Below, one piece after another: positions 8,331-15,448 of a stretch of 64,000 nucleotides of DNA (position 1 is its first letter; each line of letters opens with the position of its first letter). The notes under the pieces are model-generated. The model was not told where the DNA came from, did no database searches, and was given only the letters and a program-made list of their open reading frames with translations. The stretch comes from Streptomyces sp. Act143 (GTDB lineage Bacteria > Actinomycetota > Actinomycetes > Streptomycetales > Streptomycetaceae): the NCBI RefSeq assembly GCF_003143935.1, contig NZ_QFRX01000001.1:6644966-6708965 (forward strand). Direction: 5' to 3'. Position numbers and translations under genes: made by a program.

Positions 8331-8717
8331 ATGAGCACTTTCCGAGGAGACCGGGGCCGCCCGGGCCGGGTGAGCGTCCAGGAGGCAGCCGTCCGCACCG
8401 GGCACGGCAGTGCCGACGGCGACGACGGCGCCGTACTGCTGGACGTGCGCGAACCTTACGAGTGGCAGGCGGGTCATGCCCCGCGAGCCGTGCACCTGTC
8501 CCTGTCCGCGCTGGCTGCCGGGGTGGGGCTGCCCGCGCAGGCGCAGGCGCGGCCCTTGGTGGTGATCTGCCGTTCGGGAAACCGGTCCCGGCAGGCCGCC
8601 GAACTGCTTGTCGCGCGCGGTTCGGACGCCGTGGACGTCATCGGCGGTATGCGGGACTGGGCCGAGGCGGGGCTGCCGGTCGTCGACTCGCGTGGGCAGA
8701 ACGGCACGGTCGCGTGA
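8331..8717 (+). CDS. single-domain rhodanese sulfurtransferase
   Basis: 128-residue rhodanese. VLLDVREPYEWQAGHAPRAVHL is the N-terminal signature, and the active-site loop CRSGNRSRQAAELL carries the catalytic Cys that accepts sulfane sulfur; VIGGMRDWAEAGLPV closes the domain. It would pass persulfide sulfur to thiol acceptors or to the upstream CstB-like enzyme. ATG 8331 has AAGGAG about 15 bases upstream. Its stop overlaps the GTG of the transporter, implying translational coupling. Confidence 0.92.
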   Translation: MSTFRGDRGRPGRVSVQEAAVRTGHGSADGDDGAVLLDVREPYEWQAGHAPRAVHLSLSALAAGVGLPAQAQARPLVVICRSGNRSRQAAELLVARGSDAVDVIGGMRDWAEAGLPVVDSRGQNGTVA

Positions 8718-9460
8718 GCGCTCTCGTCCTGGCCCTGGCCGCCGGAGCGGTCATAGGCCTGGCGCTGGGCGCGCTCGGGGGCGGCGGGAGTGTCCTGGCC
8801 GTCCCCGCACTGATCTATCTGCTCGGCTTCAGCCCGGTCGGCGCGACGACCGCGAGTCTGGTCATCGTCACCACCACCTCCGCCACGGCACTCGTCGCGC
8901 ACGCTCGCGACGGCAACGTGCGGTGGCGCACGGGGCTGCTGTTCGCAGCGGCCGGGATCGGTCCGGCGATGCTGGGCAGCGCGCTCGCCGCCCGCATCCC
9001 GGCGGCAGTGCTGACGGCGGCCTTCGCCGTGGTCGCGGGGCTGGCCGCGCTGCGCATGCTCCGGGCCCGGCCGGCCGCGGAGGGCCCGGTGACGGTGCGG
9101 CCTGGACGGGCCGCGGCGGTAGGTGCCGGGCTGGGCGCGGTCACCGGTGTTCTCGGCGTCGGCGGCGGCTTCCTCGCCGTACCTGCGCTGGTCGGGGTGC
9201 TCGGCCTGCAAATGCGCAACGCCGTGGGCACCAGTCTGCTGGTGATCACCGTCAACTCGCTGGCCGCGCTGGCGACCCGGGCGGGCACGGTCGAGGGCCT
9301 GGACTGGGCGGTCGTCGGGCCGTTCATCGGCGCTGCGATCCTCGGTGCCTGGGACGGGAAACGCCTGTCCGTGAAGGTCTCCGGGCACACGCTCCAGCGG
9401 ATCTTCGCGCTGGTGCTGCTGGCCGTGGCGGCGTTCATGCTGCTCGACGCAGTGCTGTGA
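8714..9460 (+). CDS. TauE/SafE family sulfite or sulfoacetate exporter
   Basis: 248-residue membrane protein with eight or so predicted helices and the two-fold repeat typical of the family: ALGALGGGGSVLAVPALIYL near the N-terminus and VTGVLGVGGGFLAVPALVG in the second half. GTG 8714 overlaps the preceding TGA (GTGA). In characterised cst-type operons the TauE partner is thought to remove sulfite made by the persulfide dioxygenase, which fits this position. Energy source and exact anion are inferred, not shown. Confidence 0.9.
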   Translation: MSALVLALAAGAVIGLALGALGGGGSVLAVPALIYLLGFSPVGATTASLVIVTTTSATALVAHARDGNVRWRTGLLFAAAGIGPAMLGSALAARIPAAVLTAAFAVVAGLAALRMLRARPAAEGPVTVRPGRAAAVGAGLGAVTGVLGVGGGFLAVPALVGVLGLQMRNAVGTSLLVITVNSLAALATRAGTVEGLDWAVVGPFIGAAILGAWDGKRLSVKVSGHTLQRIFALVLLAVAAFMLLDAVL

Positions 9461-9580
9461 GGCCCGTTGCGGCGAGCGTTCTCAGGCCATCGCTGCGAGC
9501 CTGCTGAGGCCGGAGAGCAGAGTGTCCTGAGGCCGGCGAGGCGATCGACCTCAGGCCCACGAGGCGAGTGGCCTCAGGCC
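9458..9580. repeat. cluster of TGAGGCC/GGCCTCA words between convergent genes
   Basis: Within about 120 bases separating two convergent genes the heptamer TGAGGCC or its variant CTCAGGCC occurs six times (at 9458, 9481, 9505, 9528, 9550 and 9573), alternating in orientation at 22-24 base spacing. The copies can pair to form several alternative hairpins, so the cluster may serve as a bidirectional terminator for the tauE-like and csoR-like genes, both of whose stop codons lie inside it. Confidence 0.5.
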
Positions 9581-9861
9581 AGCGACAGGAAGAGCTTCTC
9601 CAAGCGGGCGCGCATCGCCTCCGGGTCCTCGCCGTTCTTGCGCCCGGACTCCATGTCGGTCACACACTGCTGCAGTCCCGTCGCGATGATCGCGAAACCG
9701 GCGCGGTCCAGCGCGCGTGAGGCGGCGGCGAGCTGCGTGACGACGTCCTCGCAGTCGCGTCCCTCCTCGATCATCCGGATCACGCCGGAGATCTGCCCCT
9801 GCGCCCGGCGCAAGCGGTTCAGCACGGCCTTCAGGTCCGCGCCCTCGAGCTCCAGTTCCAC
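9574..9861 (-). CDS. CsoR-family repressor, CstR-like (sulfur rather than copper sensing)
   Basis: 95-residue all-alpha repressor of the CsoR/RcnR family: LKAVLNRLRRAQGQISGVIRMIEEGRDC is the family signature helix. Copper CsoR uses Cys-His-Cys at a spacing of C-x24-H-x3-C; here the same spacing gives C37, Gly62 and C66, so the copper-binding His is absent and two cysteines remain, as in persulfide-sensing CstR. GTG 9861 has GAGGAG upstream; GTG 9867 is less likely because it would overlap that site. It is convergent with the operon it probably represses, and has its own operator at 9879-9892. Confidence 0.88.
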   Translation of the reverse strand: MELELEGADLKAVLNRLRRAQGQISGVIRMIEEGRDCEDVVTQLAAASRALDRAGFAIIATGLQQCVTDMESGRKNGEDPEAMRARLEKLFLSLA

Positions 9862-9878
9862 GATCACTCCTCGAAAAA

Positions 9879-9892
9879 TACCCCTAGGGGTA
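9879..9892. promoter_or_regulatory. CsoR/CstR-type operator 3 (autoregulation)
   Basis: Perfect 14-bp palindrome TACCCC-TA-GGGGTA, ending 18 bp upstream of the GTG of the CsoR-family gene. It matches the two operators in front of the CstB-like operon in both half-sites, indicating one regulon. Confidence 0.75.
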
Positions 9893-9961
9893 CTGTACGT
9901 CCCCGGCCCGGACGGCGTCGACCCTGCCGAAGACGAGGTCCGGTCGGCGCCGAGGTGCTGA

Positions 9962-10987
9962 TCAACGCCCTGCCTCCTGCTGCCAGGGCTCGTCCTCCGC
10001 CTCCGGCCTCGGTCGTGGCGACCCGCCGCGTGGCGCGTTCCCCGCGGTGAGGTGTTCGAGCACCTCGACCAGCTCCTGGCAGGCCAGCTCCACCGAGCGC
10101 CGGGTGTTGCGCTGCTCGGTGATCACGGCGGAGAGCAGCAGGGCCGTCAGGGCCATGGTGCCGTTGAACGCCTGCAGTTTGATCATCACTTCGATCCGGT
10201 CCAGGCTCGCGAAGGGGCCGACCCGGTCGGTGGCGGCGACGGTGGCCACGACGGAGGCGAAGAGCGCGCAGAGCATGCTGCCGACCAGTTGGAAGCGCAG
10301 GGCCGTCCAGATCAGCAAGGGGTAGATGAGGAACAGCACGCTGAGGCCGCTGTGCGTGACCAGGAGCACGGCGCCGCAGGTGACAAGGGCGAGTGCGGTG
10401 GCCTCCTGCCAACGGGACAGGCGTGGGGGCCAGCGGGCCGCGTGGAGCGACAGCAGAAGCGGCGTGACGATCAAGACCCCCATGGCGTCGCCCACCCACC
10501 AAGCCAGCCACACCGCCCAGAAGCCGTGTCCGTGGAGCCGGTCCGTGATCACGAGCATGCCGACGCCCACTGTGGCGCTGATGAGCATGCCGCCCAGGGC
10601 CCCGAGGAACACCAGCGCCAGGCCGTCCCGCAAGCGGCTGAGGCTGGTACGGAAGCCGACCGCACGCAGCATGAGGTACGCGCAGACGGGCGCGACCGTG
10701 TTGCCCACCAGATTGCCGAGCACGTCGGGCCGCAGCGAGGTGAGGTGCATGATGACCAGCAAGGAACCGAGCGCGATACCCGGCCACACGCGCAGCCCGA
10801 GGATCAGCAGAGCGGCCACCGCGATGCCGGTCGGCGGCCAGATGGGGGTGAACACCGCCCCCTCGACGGTCAGGTTCCGCAGGAGTCCGAGCCGTCCCGC
10901 GACGTAGTAGCAGCCGGCGACGGCCAGCACCTGGAGGGCGAAGACGCCGGTCCGGCGCAGATTGTCGGTACCCACCACACAAGCCAT
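9962..10987 (-). CDS. MASE1-domain integral membrane sensor
   Basis: 341-residue membrane protein with about eight hydrophobic helices. TPIWPPTGIAVAALLILGLRVWPGIALGS is the diagnostic MASE1 motif, and WLAWWVGDAMGVLIVTPLLL is the conserved later helix. MASE1 usually forms the sensory N-terminus of kinases, cyclases or phosphatases; here it ends in a 60-residue hydrophilic tail with no output domain. The gene directly upstream on the same strand encodes a soluble SpoIIE phosphatase, so the two may act as a split sensor and effector. Start ATG 10987 has no strong ribosome binding site; GTG 10975 is an alternative. Confidence 0.85.
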   Translation of the reverse strand: MACVVGTDNLRRTGVFALQVLAVAGCYYVAGRLGLLRNLTVEGAVFTPIWPPTGIAVAALLILGLRVWPGIALGSLLVIMHLTSLRPDVLGNLVGNTVAPVCAYLMLRAVGFRTSLSRLRDGLALVFLGALGGMLISATVGVGMLVITDRLHGHGFWAVWLAWWVGDAMGVLIVTPLLLSLHAARWPPRLSRWQEATALALVTCGAVLLVTHSGLSVLFLIYPLLIWTALRFQLVGSMLCALFASVVATVAATDRVGPFASLDRIEVMIKLQAFNGTMALTALLLSAVITEQRNTRRSVELACQELVEVLEHLTAGNAPRGGSPRPRPEAEDEPWQQEAGR

Positions 10988-11037
10988 CAGACACCGAGGG
11001 AGCCGTTCCGGCGAGGCGGGAGGGCCGGTGTGCCGCC

Positions 11038-11868
11038 CTACAGCTGAGGATCGGCGCCTTCGTGGCCGACGACCAGTACGGCGGCGTCGTCCTCGTGTCC
11101 CACCTGGTCCGCGCCCCGGATCACGGCGGTGGCGAGCGAGCCCGCGTCCATGCCCGCCACGGCGGCGATGCCGGCGAGTCGTACGACCTGATCCAGGCCC
11201 TGGTCCATCTCCATGGACGGCCCCTCGACTACGCCATCCGTGAGCAGAACGAACACACCGCCCATGGTGAGCCGGTAACGGGTCACCGGATAAGTCGCCC
11301 CGGCCTGGATGCCCAGTGGCGGGCCGCCCTCGTCGCTGCCGACGCCGGACTTTCCGTCCGCCGTCGCCCAGACGCAGGGGATGTGCCCGGCCCGGGCGCT
11401 CTCCAGCACGCCGGTGGACGGGTCGAGGCGTACGAAGGTGCAGGTGGCGAACAGGTCGGCGCCCAGGGACAGGAGGAGGTCGTTCGTCTGTGCGAGGAGT
11501 TCACCGGGATCGCTCGTCACGGAGGCCAGGGCGCGCAGGCCGACGCGTACCTGCCCCATGAAGGCGGCGGCCTCGATGTTGTGGCCCTGCACGTCTCCGA
11601 TGGACAGCCCGATCCGGCCGTCCGGCAGGTAAAACGCGTCGTACCAGTCTCCGCCCACGTTGAGGCCGTGGTGCGCCGGTACGTAGCGCACGGCCAGGTG
11701 GTAGCGGGGCGCCGTGGGCATCTCCGCGGGCAGCATGCCGCGCTGCAGGGCGATGGCCAGCTCGACCTGGGAACGCTGCAGCTCCGCTTGCTCACGCGCC
11801 CGGGACGTCAACGAGCTCAGTCTGGCCAGCAGCTCGTCGCCGTCGTACGCGGGGCCCTTGCGGGACAT
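11038..11868 (-). CDS. SpoIIE/RsbU-type PP2C phosphatase
   Basis: 276-residue PP2C phosphatase. A short coiled coil (SRAREQAELQRSQVELAIALQ) leads into QRGMLPAEMP, then the metal motifs GGDWYDAFYLPDGR, IGDVQGHNIEAA (Asn where most have Gly), LLTDGVVEG and EDDAAVLVV. All the acidic metal ligands are present, so it should be active on Ser/Thr-phosphorylated STAS antagonists. It has no sensory domain of its own, unlike most Streptomyces paralogues; the MASE1 gene 50 bases downstream could supply one. GGAGTG precedes ATG 11868. Confidence 0.9.
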   Translation of the reverse strand: MSRKGPAYDGDELLARLSSLTSRAREQAELQRSQVELAIALQRGMLPAEMPTAPRYHLAVRYVPAHHGLNVGGDWYDAFYLPDGRIGLSIGDVQGHNIEAAAFMGQVRVGLRALASVTSDPGELLAQTNDLLLSLGADLFATCTFVRLDPSTGVLESARAGHIPCVWATADGKSGVGSDEGGPPLGIQAGATYPVTRYRLTMGGVFVLLTDGVVEGPSMEMDQGLDQVVRLAGIAAVAGMDAGSLATAVIRGADQVGHEDDAAVLVVGHEGADPQL

Positions 11869-11934
11869 GGGCCACTCCGAAGGATCTTCATCCTTTTCAG
11901 GTCATCAGCACCAAATGATTCATATTGGATGATA

Positions 11935-12250
11935 GCGGCCCTGGCTGTCGGGTCCGGAGAGCGACCGTGCCTGCGCCGGGGTGGAGCCGCCCAGAACTGG
12001 TCGTCGTGCGTGTCGGCGCGTTCCAGGGACGCACCGTCGACCGGAGCCGCTTCCGCCCGGTCGCGATCGCAGCGTCGAGCACCGCGGACGCCGCCTCCGT
12101 GGCATAGCCCTGCCCGTGCACACGCTGGAACAGCTCGTAGGCGATCTCCGGCTCATCGAAGCCGGCCGCCCGAGAGCGAGCCCGCAATACCCGATGAAGT
12201 CACCCCTGTCACGGCGGATGACGGGCAGCAGAGCAATCCCTGCACGCGCC
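11935..12250 (-). pseudogene. frameshifted GNAT acetyltransferase remnant
   Basis: Two minus-strand frames together spell part of an acetyltransferase: IALLPVIRRDRGDFIGYCGL in one (about 12240-12180), continuing in another as GFDEPEIAYELFQRVHGQGY and ATEAASAVLDAAIATGRKRL. The junction at CGGCCGGCTTC near 12173 looks like loss of one base. The acetyl-CoA loop VHGQGYATEA survives, but the segment after NAP degenerates and no proper N-terminus is visible. Confidence 0.65.
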
Positions 12251-12447
12251 CACACAGAGCGCGAGCGCCCGCCGCTTCCGCAGGAGTCACGCCGCCTTGC
12301 TGCCTCTGTGCTGGGACCGCAGATCACGCGCATCCTCGAACTGACAACCCACGACGCCGCTGTGCGGGCCGTAATGCCGCCCGCCTCACGCTGGCCGCTG
12401 ACATTCCTGCCGCGATCCCCGCCGCTCTCACCGGGTACGTGAAGAGG

Positions 12448-12520
12448 CGACGAGGGCAGGATTCGAACCTGCGTCCACCCGGGATCAGAGCCGGGCGCTC
12501 CTCCGCAGAGCTTCCTCGTC
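12448..12520 (-). tRNA. tRNA-like gene, unusual anticodon loop, isotype unclear
   Basis: The minus strand folds as a 73-nt cloverleaf. Acceptor stem GACGAGG/CCTCGTC is perfect and extends to 10 bp if the flanking GGC/GCC is included; D-arm GCTC-TGCGGAG-GAGC; anticodon stem CCCGG/CCGGG; T-arm GCAGG-TTCGAAT-CCTGC, ideal. The discriminator is G and CCA is not encoded. Odd points: the anticodon loop CTCTGATC has eight nucleotides, and position 8 is A rather than U. If the loop were read as CT-CTG-AT the isotype would be Gln(CUG), but the stem would then contain a mismatch. It could be a decaying tRNA, a specialised tRNA-like RNA, or an attachment-site remnant. Confidence 0.5.
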
Positions 12521-12598
12521 GCCGCCGTGATCATCGCCCGGGCCGCGGCGGGGAGCAACCGATTTACGGGCCCGGTTCGCCGCAGTCCTTGTCATCGG

Positions 12599-13972
12599 TC
12601 ACAACCACTCCTGCGCAGCGGCACGCTTGTCCTTGCCGGAAAAGACTCCTGCCGACCGAAGCGCGCCGGCCATGAGCGGGTCTGCCACGGCAACTCCGTG
12701 AACCAGCTCGGGAGTACGCCGGAAAGAGACGGCCTCAGCTGTCGGCCTGGGGGCGGTCCAGGCTCCGGCTACCGGGTCCACCCGATGCCGGGCGCAGGCT
12801 GCTTCGACGAGTGAGCGCGGACATTCCTTCTCACCCCGGAGGACCTCCCAGGGCAGCGGGAGATCCGCCCACACATAGGTGTCGGGATGCAGTCCGCCAC
12901 CGCTCATGCGGTGCCAGTACGCGACGTCGGCAGCCATGAGACGGGGTACCTTGCCAGGGCAGAAGTGATCCAGAATCTCGTACTGACCGAGCTCCTCCAG
13001 CAGCGCGAACCAATGTGCCCGGGCTGTGTTCCATGCTTGCGCGGCCTGGTTCCAGGTCGACGAGTCGTCGCCGCGGCGCACGATCATCGTGTCGCGTTCC
13101 AACGGGTGCCGGTTCCAGGCGTCTTCCAGCAGGTCGGCGACCTGGCGCAGGACCAGGTTCCACCGCACCAGCAGCTGTGAGAGGTCCTGGTCAGACACAT
13201 GGGCCAGTACTTCGGCGGTCGGGTACACATGCGCGACCGCGTGCCAGCAGGTCCGCTCGGGAGCGGCCCGCAGACGCTCGAACAGTGCCTTTGCGACCTC
13301 GTCGTAGACCTGACGCTGCCGGCCGTTGGTGAAGACGCTGCGCATGTAGCCGCGTGCCGTGATGTATGCGATGAAGGCCGCCGAGTCCGTATCGGCGGCG
13401 AACAGCTCGTACGGCAGGGCGTGAGCGAGGGCGCCTTTGCCGGTCATCGTCATTTCGCGGCGGTGCTGCTCGTGGATGAGTCGGGCCAGCTTGGCTTCCA
13501 TCCTGCGGAGCAGCCGGAAGCGCTTGTTGTACTGACGCTTCGAGATCTCGCTGAGACCCGCCGCCGTGCGCTCGGCCCGGTTCAGGCGGTCCATGCCGAA
13601 GTCGTTCTGCCCGTACGACCGGCCGATCTCCTCGCCGGCACGCCGGATCACCGCCTCTATCTGGGCGGGATCGTCGCCGGCGCCGCCGGGAAGTTCCGGC
13701 AGGCTCGTGAACAGGCTCGTCGCTCGGGCGAGCTGGCGTTGCGCGCCGACGGGACGCGCGAACTCTTCCAGCATGGAGGTGTAGCCGTGCCAGAGGTTGC
13801 GCAGCGAGTGCTCGGCGGCCTTGGCGAGGGCCGCCTCGGTCGCTGCGTCGAGGTCGGTGCTCTGTGCGGCGTGAAGCTCCTGGACGAGTCGGGCCACGTC
13901 CTCAGGACGCTTGCGCAGTGTGAGTGATGCGTGCAGTTCACGGAGCAGGTGTTCGACCACAGGCGACGGCAT
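12599..13972 (-). CDS. hypothetical protein, 457 residues
   Basis: Long leftward ORF with normal Streptomyces codon bias. It is rich in helices and Arg/Glu/Ala, with no signal peptide and no membrane helix. Visible features are a heptad-like central region (RQYNKRFRLLRRMEAKLARL) and a tryptophan-rich C-terminal third (YWHRMSGGGLHPDTYVWADL). I recognise no family and assign no function. ATG 13972 is preceded by AAGGTGA; an in-frame GTG at 13981 would add three residues. It sits between the tRNA-like locus and the secreted ThuA gene. Confidence 0.75.
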   Translation of the reverse strand: MPSPVVEHLLRELHASLTLRKRPEDVARLVQELHAAQSTDLDAATEAALAKAAEHSLRNLWHGYTSMLEEFARPVGAQRQLARATSLFTSLPELPGGAGDDPAQIEAVIRRAGEEIGRSYGQNDFGMDRLNRAERTAAGLSEISKRQYNKRFRLLRRMEAKLARLIHEQHRREMTMTGKGALAHALPYELFAADTDSAAFIAYITARGYMRSVFTNGRQRQVYDEVAKALFERLRAAPERTCWHAVAHVYPTAEVLAHVSDQDLSQLLVRWNLVLRQVADLLEDAWNRHPLERDTMIVRRGDDSSTWNQAAQAWNTARAHWFALLEELGQYEILDHFCPGKVPRLMAADVAYWHRMSGGGLHPDTYVWADLPLPWEVLRGEKECPRSLVEAACARHRVDPVAGAWTAPRPTAEAVSFRRTPELVHGVAVADPLMAGALRSAGVFSGKDKRAAAQEWL

Positions 13973-14092
13973 GAGCGTCACCTTGTCATCAGCCTGACCA
14001 GTGCTCCACTGGTTATCGGTCTGCTGTAGGCGCGCATTGGCGGCGGGTGCCGGGAACGGCGAGCCGAGCGGTCCGGTCGGGGTGACGCGGCG

Positions 14093-15424
14093 TCAGGGCT
14101 GGGCGGTCAGGCGGAAGCTCTGCGCGGCCGAGTTGTCGCAGGTGCGCTGGACGAGTTGCACGCTGTTGGTGGCGGTGCCGTTCGTGCTCAGGCACTTGCC
14201 GCTGTGCCGGGCGACGAAGCGGTAGCAGCCGTCGGTCTGCCGCACCGGCAGCCACTGCTGGTTGCTGCCCCCGCCGTACGCCCACAATTGCAGGGGCGCG
14301 TTGTCCGCGGTGGACACGTCGGTGACGTCGATGACCTGCTGGGGATTGCCGCGGTTCGCGATCCGCGTGTAACCGCTGTCGGTGGAGCGGAACTGGAACT
14401 GCTGGGCGAGGGTTCTGTTGCAGGTGTACTGCTGGATCGCCGTGCCGTTGGCCGTGGCCGCGCCGCGTGCGTCGACGCAGACCCCGGCCGCGTTGCCCGT
14501 CAGCGAGTACCACGTGGTCTCGGAGATCGGATCGCTGGGCGTGGGGCCGCCGCCCGCGCCGCCGAGCCACTTGAGCCCGTCGAGGAGGAAGCGGTTCTGG
14601 CTGGGGCTGGCGAACGTGGACGACAACCGGGTGTTGGTGTCGTAGTTCATGGCGTTGTGCCCGAAGTTCGCGTAGAGCATCTTGTACTTCGTGTTGGTCC
14701 ACAGGATCGGGTAATAGCCGCTGTACCAGGACTGGTTGGGGTCGGTGCCGACCGGGAAACTGCTCGGGTCGATCGATGCCAGGATCTTGATGTCCGGGTT
14801 CTGCCGCAGGTCCCGGGACCAGCTGTACCACTCGCTGACCGACGAGGTGAACGTGGCCGGCAGGTTCACGGTGGCCGGGCTCGTGCGGTCCTCCACCTTC
14901 AGGGTCACCGCGGTTGGGCCCCAGGTGTTGGACACGAAGTTGCCCGAGCCGAGGAACGTGTTGTGGTACCAGGACCAGCTTGCCGCGTCGGTCGTGAACG
15001 CCGAGACGTGGAAACCGATGAAACCGCCGCCACCCCTCATGTATGCCTCGAAGCCGGAGCGTTGGGCGGATGTCTGCGGCAGATCGTCCAGGAACAGGAC
15101 GACCTGGTAGGCGTTGACGCCGCCGTTGGCGAGCAGATCCCAGTCGGTGCTGGCCGTGTAGGTGAAGCCGTTGGCGGCGGCCTGCTGGGGGAACCAGGCG
15201 TTGGCTTCCTTGTCGAAGTCGATGTGCGCTGCGTCGTAGGTGCCGCTGTAGAGGGCGAGGACCTTGAACGGGTCGGCCTGGGGCGCGGCGGAGACCTGCG
15301 GGGCCGGAGCGGTGAGCGCCAGAGCGAGCGCCAGCAGGATCAGTAGCCGCGCTGCGAGTCGTCTGACGGGTGCCGTATCGGGGTGGACGTGCCGAAGGGG
15401 CCGGGGGCGAGCGGATCGGGGCAT
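14093..15424 (-). CDS. secreted ThuA-domain protein with C-terminal ricin-type lectin (CBM13)
   Basis: 443-residue exported protein. Residues about 20-47 form a signal peptide (RLAARLLILLALALALTAPA, cleavage near VSA/AP). A ThuA-like class I glutamine-amidotransferase fold follows: FKVLALYSGTYDAAHIDF, MRGGGGFIGFHVSAF, ILWTNTKYKMLYANFGHNAM. It ends FLLDGLKWLGG, then a Gly/Pro linker and a beta-trefoil lectin with cysteine pairs and QxW motifs (GSNQQWLPV, AAQSFRL). ThuA relatives are linked to disaccharide use; the lectin would bind polysaccharide. It lies 24 bases downstream of the chitinase gene, so the two are probably co-transcribed and secreted together. Confidence 0.88.
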   Translation of the reverse strand: MPRSARPRPLRHVHPDTAPVRRLAARLLILLALALALTAPAPQVSAAPQADPFKVLALYSGTYDAAHIDFDKEANAWFPQQAAANGFTYTASTDWDLLANGGVNAYQVVLFLDDLPQTSAQRSGFEAYMRGGGGFIGFHVSAFTTDAASWSWYHNTFLGSGNFVSNTWGPTAVTLKVEDRTSPATVNLPATFTSSVSEWYSWSRDLRQNPDIKILASIDPSSFPVGTDPNQSWYSGYYPILWTNTKYKMLYANFGHNAMNYDTNTRLSSTFASPSQNRFLLDGLKWLGGAGGGPTPSDPISETTWYSLTGNAAGVCVDARGAATANGTAIQQYTCNRTLAQQFQFRSTDSGYTRIANRGNPQQVIDVTDVSTADNAPLQLWAYGGGSNQQWLPVRQTDGCYRFVARHSGKCLSTNGTATNSVQLVQRTCDNSAAQSFRLTAQP

Positions 15425-15448
15425 GACTGCTTCTCCTGAGGGTGGGGG

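Noticed and set aside
11062..12675. Long rightward ORF of over 500 codons ending with a QDSNLRPPG segment
   Set aside because: It is antisense to the SpoIIE gene, and the QDSNLRP segment is the usual mistranslation of a tRNA T-loop on the other strand.
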